From CAIZQW01 sp942493055 (lineage in GTDB: Bacteria > Verrucomicrobiota > Kiritimatiellia > RFP12 > UBA1067), in NCBI GenBank assembly GCA_942493055.1, contig OW818680.1, positions 3,906,001 to 3,970,000 of the forward strand: DNA of 64,000 nucleotides. Reading direction: 5' to 3'. Numbering within the stretch: the first letter of the stretch is position 1; each line of letters opens with the position of its first letter. Below, piece after piece: positions 7,097-13,452 of the stretch. The notes under the pieces are model-generated. The model had not been told where the DNA came from. It was given only the letters and a program-made list of their open reading frames with translations, and did not search any database. A program made the translations under genes and the position numbers.

Positions 7097-7525
7097 ATGA
7101 GCTTATCCCTGAGATATTTAAAAGATGTAAATCCGTATCTGAAAAATCAGATGCTCTATTTTGGCAAGTGGCTTCGTACGTCGTATGATTTTCCAGTCCC
7201 TCTGGAGATCAGGCTTGTGAACTGCAAAGTCGTAGTCGATTTTGATGGAACAGAATGTGCTCTTAGGTGGTGGCAGTACTCTGGAGGAGCCCAAGCGTTC
7301 AAAGGTGAAATAGCGGTAGGATCTTTTGATGAGACATTACGGCGTAAGGGCCCAACTTTCGCCTTTCCTACAGTTGTTGCAGCCATAGGCCGAGTCGTCC
7401 AGTATTACTATCAAGCCATTTATGACCTTCCAGCAAACGAAGATTTGGCAACAAAGTGGGGAGACCTTGTCATGGACTCATATATTGATCGAATAACACC
7501 TCCGCCGGCACGGCACTCAGAATAA
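7097..7525 (+). CDS. unknown soluble protein
   Basis: A 142-aa protein without signal peptide or membrane segment, with many aromatic residues (RWWQYSGG, VVQYYYQAIYDLP). It is not recognised. The start at ATG 7097 follows the decayed cassette; part of its upstream region derives from the duplicated gene tail. The next gene begins on the base after its stop (TAAATG), so the two are probably translated together. Codon use is AT-richer than in the housekeeping genes, in line with an accessory region. Confidence 0.5.
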   Translation: MSLSLRYLKDVNPYLKNQMLYFGKWLRTSYDFPVPLEIRLVNCKVVVDFDGTECALRWWQYSGGAQAFKGEIAVGSFDETLRRKGPTFAFPTVVAAIGRVVQYYYQAIYDLPANEDLATKWGDLVMDSYIDRITPPPARHSE

Positions 7526-7957
7526 ATGAAACCTGCGGCACACCATTACGTAGTTGCGCACACGGCGAAATTCTCAATGGCACTTGGTGTCATTGTGGCA
7601 ATCATACTTATGTTTCTTGTTTTGCAGGAAGAGGGGGCACTCGTGCCTGACCTCGGTACTTGGGTCTGGATACTTATTGCGTCGATTCTTGCAGGACTCA
7701 TCGGCCTGATTCTGGGATGCATATTCATCTGGGGAGTTCTCGCCCGTCTAGCGGCACGAATTCAGGGATGGCCGTTCAAGGTTGGCGATGAAGTAGTTAT
7801 CCTAACAGGGAGGCATAAGAATACTGTGACACGAATATATGAGATATGGAACGAAAGAGGGCAAGTACGCGTTGATCTTGGAGAAGAGTTGAAGACCTCA
7901 GTGAAGGATGTGTTCTGCGGCGTGGAGGTGTGCAGATCTAGAATGCTGCGTAAATGA
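7526..7957 (+). CDS. membrane protein with a KOW-like C-terminal domain
   Basis: A 143-aa protein with two membrane helices (about residues 17-36 and 47-72) and a soluble C-terminus reading FKVGDEVVILTGRHKNTVTRIYE, which resembles a KOW-type or small beta-barrel motif (GD.V.I..G...G.V). Such a motif can bind nucleic acid or protein, but the match here is short. It abuts the upstream gene with no gap. The function is unknown. Confidence 0.5.
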   Translation: MKPAAHHYVVAHTAKFSMALGVIVAIILMFLVLQEEGALVPDLGTWVWILIASILAGLIGLILGCIFIWGVLARLAARIQGWPFKVGDEVVILTGRHKNTVTRIYEIWNERGQVRVDLGEELKTSVKDVFCGVEVCRSRMLRK

Positions 7958-7980
7958 AGCTTAACGACGATTATATTAAA

Positions 7981-8042
7981 CTTACAGCTTGCTTTACCTA
8001 TAAGAAAAGGCAAAAATACGTTCACCGTTGGTTAGGTTGCCA
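7981..8042 (+). repeat. degenerate leader repeat, copy D
   Basis: Fourth copy of the repeat of about 63 bp, closest to copy C at 3007 (both have GCAAAAATACGTYCA and end GGTTAG..TT.CC). It lies about 30 bp before the gene at 8071. Confidence 0.5.
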
Positions 8043-8070
8043 GTAAAAAAACGAAGGTCTATTAAACGAT

Positions 8071-8340
8071 ATGATTACACATACTGAAAGAATTATAATA
8101 TTTACACTCGCGACCTCTGGTATGTTCTTTCTTGTGTTAGGAGCGATAGGAGCAACATTTTGGAGAAAGAAAGAGGTGTCTCTCTTAAAGCTGTTTTGTG
8201 CTGGAAGTTCGGTCTGCGGACATTCGGAAAAATATGTGCGCCAAGACCGAGTTAAGGTGGTGAAGGTCTTGAATTTAGTTGGTGCTTTCCTGTTTATGAT
8301 GGGCGTACTCTTTATGGTGGGGTATTCGATATGGAAATGA
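8071..8340 (+). CDS. small two-helix membrane protein, unknown
   Basis: An 89-aa protein with an N-terminal helix (IIIFTLATSGMFFLVLGAIGATF) and a C-terminal helix (LVGAFLFMMGVLFMVGYSIW), separated by a basic, Cys-containing loop of about 35 residues. It is not recognised. Its end overlaps the possible starts of the GH16 gene (8331, 8337), which suggests coupled translation with that enzyme. Confidence 0.5.
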   Translation: MITHTERIIIFTLATSGMFFLVLGAIGATFWRKKEVSLLKLFCAGSSVCGHSEKYVRQDRVKVVKVLNLVGAFLFMMGVLFMVGYSIWK

Positions 8341-9128
8341 AAATGTCAAAGAGCTGCTACACTGTCTTAATGATCGGGCTGTTTGTGATGGCGGGCACGA
8401 TGGCGCATGCGGCTGAGCAGCCGTCGAAACTGCCGGCGGGGAAGTGGAAGCTGATGTTCAAGGATGAGTTTGACGGGGCGGACAAGGAGCTGGACAAGGC
8501 GTGGGAATTTCAGAATGGACCCAGCGGGCACATCCTCTGCAGCCGCTGGCGTGAGAACGCGCTGGTCACGAATGGAATCCTGCGTCTGCTGGCCAAGAAG
8601 GAGGAGCGTGGCGGACAGAAGTGGACCGCTGCAAGTCTATGGACGAAGAATAAATTTTTATACGGCTATTTCGAGTGCCGTTATAAATATGCCAAGGCCA
8701 AGGGCACGAACAATTCGTTCTGGCTCATGACGCGGGACCGCGCAGAGGCGAAGGCCACGGGTGATAAGAATGTGGATGCCATAGAAGGGCAATTCGAGGT
8801 CGATATCAACGAAGGGCACTATCCTGACAAGATCAATATGAACATTCATAATTGGTCGGGAAAGCATTGGGCCAAAAGTAAAGAGAAGAAAGCTGAGGGA
8901 ATGAACCTCGCGGCTACGTACCACACCTACGGACTGGAATGGAACAAGGAGGAGCTCATCTGGTTCTTTGACGGCAAGGAAATCCGTAGAGAGAAAAACA
9001 CGATCTGCCACAAGCCAACGCCGGTCTGGCTGAGCCTCGCCATCATCAAGTGGGCCGGACCAGTCACGGATGCCATCGACGGGACGTCGATGGATGTCGA
9101 CTATGTCCGCGTCTATCAGAAAGAATGA
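8331..9128 (+). CDS. secreted GH16-family glycoside hydrolase
   Basis: A 265-aa protein with a signal peptide ending AHAAE (about residue 28) followed by one GH16 beta-jelly-roll domain. The catalytic signature E-x-D-x-x-E is seen as EVDINE, with E156 as nucleophile and E161 as acid/base. Other family landmarks are LMFKDEFDG near the start of the mature chain, YGYFECRYKYA, and the WSLAIIKWAG / MDVDYVRVYQ C-terminus. GH16 enzymes cut beta-1,3/1,4-glucans or marine galactans (laminarin, agar, carrageenan, porphyran); the exact substrate cannot be read here. Starts at 8331, 8337 and 8343 are all possible. The gene overlaps the membrane protein at 8071. Confidence 0.88.
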   Translation: MEMKMSKSCYTVLMIGLFVMAGTMAHAAEQPSKLPAGKWKLMFKDEFDGADKELDKAWEFQNGPSGHILCSRWRENALVTNGILRLLAKKEERGGQKWTAASLWTKNKFLYGYFECRYKYAKAKGTNNSFWLMTRDRAEAKATGDKNVDAIEGQFEVDINEGHYPDKINMNIHNWSGKHWAKSKEKKAEGMNLAATYHTYGLEWNKEELIWFFDGKEIRREKNTICHKPTPVWLSLAIIKWAGPVTDAIDGTSMDVDYVRVYQKE

Positions 9129-9204
9129 AGCGCAATTAGCAGAACCCGAGCGTTGTCAGGGGGCGTGGAGTTATGATATCATAAAAGCTTTTAAGGAGAG
9201 CGCT

Positions 9205-9447
9205 ATGGCAAAGAAAGAGGATGTTTCCATGGGATTTGAACAGGCGTTGAAACGCCTGGAGGAGATCGTTGCCGGCATGGAGTCCGGGACCCTTGACTTG
9301 GACAAGATGATCGCCTCGTTTGAAGAGGGGCAGCACTTGCTCAAGTTCTGTTCAGGGAAGCTGGATGAAGTCGAGAAGAAGATTGAGAAAATAGTCAAGG
9401 ATAGCTCCGGGGCTGTGGGTGTCGAGCCCTTCTCGGTTGTTCAATAA
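9205..9447 (+). CDS. xseB: exodeoxyribonuclease VII small subunit
   Basis: An 80-aa protein with the XseB pattern: FEQALKRLEEIVAGMESGTLDLDKMIASFEEGQHLLKFCSGKL, two helices forming the coiled hairpin that binds XseA. Exonuclease VII degrades single-stranded DNA to short oligonucleotides. The length is typical. A longer frame reaches back to 9070 inside the GH16 gene, but ATG 9205 has a strong AAGGAGAG 4 nt upstream and gives the family N-terminus. The large subunit gene is not in this window. The C-terminus (SSGAVGVEPFSVVQ) is not conserved in the family. Confidence 0.92.
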   Translation: MAKKEDVSMGFEQALKRLEEIVAGMESGTLDLDKMIASFEEGQHLLKFCSGKLDEVEKKIEKIVKDSSGAVGVEPFSVVQ

Positions 9448-9492
9448 TCATCCGTCATCAGATTGGGAACAAACGAAGGAATCATTTTAAAA

Positions 9493-9631
9493 TTGAGCGT
9501 TAAAAGTTAAACGTTGAGAGTTCCACCTTCGCGAATACGGCTTCCGCCTTCGCCAAGGCTACGGCGGACAAGACGGCGGACAGGTAAAAGTTGGAACGCT
9601 TAACGCTTAACGCCCAACGCTTAACGCTTAA
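9493..9631. repeat. MITE-like inverted-repeat element
   Basis: The left arm (9493-9525) and right arm (9592-9631) are imperfect inverted copies built from TTAAGCG/CGCTTAA units; the right arm contains four CGCTTAACG-type repeats. The centre carries a 20-bp core at 9551-9570 (begins CGCCAAGG, ends GCGGACA), which recurs exactly in the opposite orientation at 13104-13123. There is no reading frame, so it is probably a non-autonomous dispersed element. Confidence 0.6.
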
Positions 9632-9685
9632 TTAGTTGAATTCGTTTAATTGGTTGAAAAACTCTCCAAGTTTTAAGTAGGTCGT

Positions 9686-10552
9686 ATGAAAGATGGTCTG
9701 TTGAAAAAAAACAATGAGTTTCTCGTCGGCATTGATTCGGATGGGTGCGTGTTTGACTCGATGCGCGTGAAGCAGTGCATTCATTTCCATCCCATCATCA
9801 TCAAGTTCTGGAGTCTTGAAACTTTTGAAGGCCCGTTGCGGGCCTGTGCGGAGTTTGTAAATCTGAATTCCAAGTCGCGTGGCAGCAACCGTTTCGCGGC
9901 GCTTGTGCGTGTGTTTGAACTATTGAAGGCTTATCCCGGTATACGGCCTGGCGATATTCAGTTCCCTGATTTTACAACGCTGAAGAGCTATTTGGACTCA
10001 GGGGTGCCGCTGGGCAATCCGACGCTGAAGGAGGCTGTCGCGAAAACAGGCGATCCTGAGTTGAAGCGCGTGTATGACTGGAGTTTGGCTGTCAATGAAG
10101 AGATCAACACGAACATGAAGCCGATCCCGCCCTTCCCTGGCGCAGTGAAGGCGCTCCAGTTGATGCAGGATACAAGTGATGTTGTTGTTATCTCCCAGAC
10201 ACCGGAGGATGCCTTGGTGCGCGAATGGGAGACGCATGGTATCCGTGCTTATGCAGGCATGGTGGCCGGTCTTGAGTTTGGAACAAAGGCAGAGCAGATC
10301 CGTGCGGCATCCGAGGGGCGTTATTGCCCTTCACGCATGTTGATGATGGGTGATGCAGTGGGCGATCAGAAGGCGGCGCTGGAGACCGGCATCCTTTTTT
10401 ATCCGATCATGCCTGACCATGAAGAGGCCTCCTGGGAGCGTTTCTGTTCCGAAGCGTACCCCCGTTTTTTGGCCGGCACGTATGCCGGGTCGTATGCAGA
10501 CGCGTTGGCTGCGGAGTTCCATGGCGCGCTTCCGGAGTCGCCAACGTGGTAA
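9686..10552 (+). CDS. HAD-superfamily hydrolase
   Basis: A 288-aa cytoplasmic protein with the HAD signature motifs. Motif I is GIDSDGCVFDSM (D17 and D19 as nucleophile and acid/base); motif II is VVISQT; motif III is the Lys of GTKAEQI; motif IV is MMGDAVGDQKAA. An inserted cap of about 110 residues follows motif I. HAD enzymes are mostly phosphatases; the substrate is unknown. It ends 10 nt before the U32 gene start on the same strand, so the two are probably co-transcribed. Confidence 0.85.
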   Translation: MKDGLLKKNNEFLVGIDSDGCVFDSMRVKQCIHFHPIIIKFWSLETFEGPLRACAEFVNLNSKSRGSNRFAALVRVFELLKAYPGIRPGDIQFPDFTTLKSYLDSGVPLGNPTLKEAVAKTGDPELKRVYDWSLAVNEEINTNMKPIPPFPGAVKALQLMQDTSDVVVISQTPEDALVREWETHGIRAYAGMVAGLEFGTKAEQIRAASEGRYCPSRMLMMGDAVGDQKAALETGILFYPIMPDHEEASWERFCSEAYPRFLAGTYAGSYADALAAEFHGALPESPTW

Positions 10553-10562
10553 TCACAAAACT

Positions 10563-12920
10563 ATGAAACCTGAATTATTAGCACCTGCGGGCGGGTATGA
10601 CGCCGCGCTCGCCGCATTCCAGTATGGCGCGGATGCCGTGTATGTTGGCTTGCCCCTGTTTTCAGCCCGCGCGGATGCGGATAACATGACGCCTGAACGG
10701 CTGCGCGTCCTCGTGGCCTACGCGCGTTCATTTAAAAGACCCAAGAAGGTCTATGTCACCTTTAACACGCTTGTGCCGGATGCGGATTTGCCAGCCGCGT
10801 TAGCTCTGCTGGAGCAACTGGAAGAACTGGCTCCGGATGGCGTGATCGTCCAGGACTTGGGTGTGGCCCGGCTGATGCGCGACTATTTTCCGTCCCTCGA
10901 GATGCATGCCAGTACGCAACTGGCGGCGCACAACTTGGATGGGGTGCTGGCCTTGAAGGAGCTGGGGTTCAAGCGCGTTGTGTTGGCGCGCGAATTAAGC
11001 TGTGAAGAGATTGCCTATCTGGTGAGAGAGAGCGGCGTCGAGATTGAAGTCTTTGTCCATGGCGCCCTCTGCTATAGCTATAGCGGGCTTTGTCTCTTCT
11101 CCGCGATGCTGCACGAACGCAGCGGCAACCGCGGCCGGTGCGCCTATTGTTGCCGCGAAGGGGTTTCGTGCGACAGCGAAAAGGGTGTGCGCTATCCCTT
11201 CTCGATGAAGGATCTTGCCCTTGCCCCCATGCTCGACAAGGTGGTGGCGACAGGGGCGCACTCCTTGAAAATAGAAGGCCGGATGAAGAGTCCGCTCTAT
11301 GTTGCCTGCCTGAGTGACTATTATCGCAAAAAAATCGATGGACATTTGTCTGCGCATGCGGAGCGCCAGATGGTTCAGGATGTGCAGACGGTCTTCAGCC
11401 GTCCCTGGACCACGCTGTACGCCGACGGACGGAATGCGTCGAGCGAAACGATTATTGACCCTGTCGCGATTGGCCATCGTGGCGCCTACATCGGCGATTC
11501 GGATGCGGTCCTGAACGACCGCAACAGCGTCCGCTGGTTGCGTTTTAAGACGAACCGGGAACTTGAGAAGCATGACGGCATCCAGATCGAACTGCCCAAC
11601 GGTGGCAAGCCGTTCGGCTTTGCGGTTCATCAGTTGCGGATCACGGGAAGCGAGCGCCTGGTCATCACGGCGCCGATAAACTCCTGGGTCGAGATTGCCC
11701 TGCCTGCGGAGGCGACGCCGTTTATTCCTCCGGGCTCCCCGGTCTATTGTTCCGCTTCGCAAGCGGTCCGGCGCACGTATGAGCTTCATTCCGTGCGCGA
11801 GTCCGAGCTGACGGTTGGAAGGCGTGTTGATTTTGACGTCGCCCTGCAGGTCAACGGCATCCAGGTGAAGGCCTTGATTCCGCAGGCGGGCAAAAGGGAG
11901 TCTGTGACCATTTTTGTTCCGCTGGACCTTGAGCAGGCGCAGCAGCCCGAACGTACGGAGTCTGCTGTGTGCAAGGCCTTTGAACGTCTGGGTGAATCTG
12001 CCTGGGCCTTTGGGAGTGTGAAGCTCAGCGACCCGGAGGGGCTTTATGCGCCGGCCTCGAAGTTGAACGAGGCCCGGCGTCTCGTGCTGGTCGCCTTGGA
12101 CGAGGCCTGGGCGCGACTGCGGGCGGAGCGGCTTGCGCGTATCGCGCAGGAGGTCATGCAGGCGACTGGCGCGAAAGCAACACAGGGAGGCCTCGGGACA
12201 GGCCGGACGATCAAGGTGCGCTGTTCGAGCAAGAACGGGTATGATGCTCAGCAACTCGAACTGATCCGTGAACAATGCGATCAGCTGGTCCTCCTGTTGG
12301 ATCATGTCTCCGCCGAATCGCTGAAGGAGTGGAGTGCGTCCTGGAAGGCGGATTGTCCGGGGCTGAAGATCCGTCTGGCGATGCCGCTGGTCTCACGCGA
12401 GAAGGAGCGGCAGGGCTTGCAAGAGGCGGTCAAGATGTTGATCAACGAGGGGTGGGGCGACTGGGAGTGCGCCGACCTGGCGGGCTGGCGCTTTCTGCGC
12501 GCGAACGGGGTGACCTCGATCACGGCGGACTGGAGCCTGTACGGGTTCAACCGGATGGCTGTAGCGGAGCTGTCCCGGATGGGGATTGCCTCCTTTGTCC
12601 TCTCTCCGGAGTGCGCCCTTCCGAATGCGCTTGCCCTGGCCGAGAGTCCGCTTCCGCCGGAACTGCTGGTGTATCAGCATGTGCCGCTCTTCATCTCCGA
12701 GACAGCCCCGTGTGTCGAGGGCATCTTGGAGGCCGGCGAACTTCATTTTACAGACCGCAGAGGCAACACCTTTATCACGCAGCAGTTTGACCGCCGGTGG
12801 GTGACGACCGCCTCCGCGCCGTTAGACCGGTCCGGCGAGAAGGCCGAGTTACCGTTTTCGCGCACACGCATCGACCTCTCCTGGTCGCCCAAAGGCGGAC
12901 GCGACTGGCTACAGCGTTGA
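10563..12920 (+). CDS. U32 family protein (RlhA/YdcP-like)
   Basis: A 785-aa protein starting MKPELLAPAGGYDAALAAFQYGADAVYVG, the standard N-terminus of peptidase family U32. The U32 core has the conserved VFVHGALCYSYSGLCLFSA region and the Cys cluster RGRCAYCCREGVSC, which in characterised members holds an iron-sulfur cluster. A long C-terminal part (from about residue 300) resembles the DUF3656/collagenase-like extension of E. coli RlhA, which hydroxylates 23S rRNA C2501 with a prephenate-derived cofactor. Though named peptidases, most studied U32 proteins are tRNA or rRNA hydroxylation enzymes. The longest frame starts at 10350 inside the HAD gene; ATG 10563 is chosen from the family N-terminus. 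Confidence 0.88.
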   Translation: MKPELLAPAGGYDAALAAFQYGADAVYVGLPLFSARADADNMTPERLRVLVAYARSFKRPKKVYVTFNTLVPDADLPAALALLEQLEELAPDGVIVQDLGVARLMRDYFPSLEMHASTQLAAHNLDGVLALKELGFKRVVLARELSCEEIAYLVRESGVEIEVFVHGALCYSYSGLCLFSAMLHERSGNRGRCAYCCREGVSCDSEKGVRYPFSMKDLALAPMLDKVVATGAHSLKIEGRMKSPLYVACLSDYYRKKIDGHLSAHAERQMVQDVQTVFSRPWTTLYADGRNASSETIIDPVAIGHRGAYIGDSDAVLNDRNSVRWLRFKTNRELEKHDGIQIELPNGGKPFGFAVHQLRITGSERLVITAPINSWVEIALPAEATPFIPPGSPVYCSASQAVRRTYELHSVRESELTVGRRVDFDVALQVNGIQVKALIPQAGKRESVTIFVPLDLEQAQQPERTESAVCKAFERLGESAWAFGSVKLSDPEGLYAPASKLNEARRLVLVALDEAWARLRAERLARIAQEVMQATGAKATQGGLGTGRTIKVRCSSKNGYDAQQLELIREQCDQLVLLLDHVSAESLKEWSASWKADCPGLKIRLAMPLVSREKERQGLQEAVKMLINEGWGDWECADLAGWRFLRANGVTSITADWSLYGFNRMAVAELSRMGIASFVLSPECALPNALALAESPLPPELLVYQHVPLFISETAPCVEGILEAGELHFTDRRGNTFITQQFDRRWVTTASAPLDRSGEKAELPFSRTRIDLSWSPKGGRDWLQR

Positions 12921-12933
12921 TAGTAAACTATTC

Positions 12934-13001
12934 CCCAGCATACCCACTAAGCCTCTGGCCTCTGGTCACGCTCAAATTTGGTGGGTTTTTGTTTTTCTGG
13001 G
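12934..13001 (+). ncRNA. possible AbiF-type leader RNA (relic)
   Basis: Between the U32 stop and an AbiF-like gene fragment lie two nested stems: CCCAG (12934-12938) with CTGGG (12997-13001), and CCCAC (12943-12947) with GTGGG (12981-12985), the latter followed by TTTTTGTTTTT. A compact structured RNA directly before an abiF-family gene recalls the Rfam abiF RNA motif. The match is from memory and by position; a simple terminator after the U32 gene is the alternative. Confidence 0.4.
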
Positions 13002-13008
13002 AGGCTGT

Positions 13009-13158
13009 ATGAAATACGAAAAGCCGGCACTTTCGTTTGAACAGCAGGCAGATCAATTGCTTTCCCTTAAAAGGCTTGTCTGTCACCTAGGAACGCCGAC
13101 GCCTGTCCGCCGTAGCCTTGGCGTAGGAGGGTCCTCGTCGGCCTTGACCTCCTGGTGA
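13009..13158 (+). pseudogene. truncated AbiF/Abi_2-family abortive infection gene
   Basis: A 49-codon frame with GGGAGG before ATG 13009. Its first 24 residues, MKYEKPALSFEQQADQLLSL then KRLV, match the N-terminal signature of Abi_2 (AbiD/AbiF) proteins, which normally run to about 300 aa with a HEPN-type RNase fold. After about codon 25 the frame enters a dispersed repeat (containing the core at 13104-13123) and stops. The rest of the gene is not found downstream. The gene therefore seems destroyed by an element insertion or deletion, leaving only its start and leader. Confidence 0.55.
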
Positions 13159-13254
13159 TTCTTTGCGACCACACAGTGGTCACAAACCCGAGATTAAAAG
13201 AGGAGAGGGTGGCAGAGCCGTCTCGGCTCTGTGCGGTCAAGATGACCGCGCTCC
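13104..13254. repeat. dispersed repeat remnants, including paired 7-bp hairpins
   Basis: 13104-13123 is an exact inverted copy of the 20-bp core of the element at 9493. Downstream are two adjacent perfect stems with 3-nt loops: AGAGCCG/CGGCTCT (13214-13230) and GCGGTCA/TGACCGC (13233-13249). The remainder up to 13452 shows no convincing gene. Confidence 0.6.
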
Positions 13255-13452
13255 TTTCAGCAAAGCATTGTCTGTCCCCCTGTCGTAGATGCGAGGTGGA
13301 GGAGTTCGGATGCGGTTGCAAGCCGTATCATGCGAATCACAATCTTGATAGATTTCAGTCAAAAACGCGTGACTATTTGGCGTTGTTTCAGTAATCTGAA
13401 GCCTGAAATTCATAAACGTCTTCAGGGGGAGACTGAACAAGGGGGATCGCCT

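Noticed and set aside
7955..8046. Integron attC-like site (GCTTAAC ... GTTAGGT) in a row of small accessory genes
   Set aside because: Only one of the four repeats has both core-like boxes, the boxes are poorly complementary, most genes in the row are directly abutting without any site, and no integrase is present.
9592..9631. CGCTTAACG repeats as a CRISPR array or iteron origin
   Set aside because: Units are about 9 bp without spacers, and the block is one arm of an inverted-repeat element.
13330..13452. N-terminal extension of the 830-aa exported protein to 13330
   Set aside because: The extension would bury the signal peptide; ATG 13453 opens it directly.
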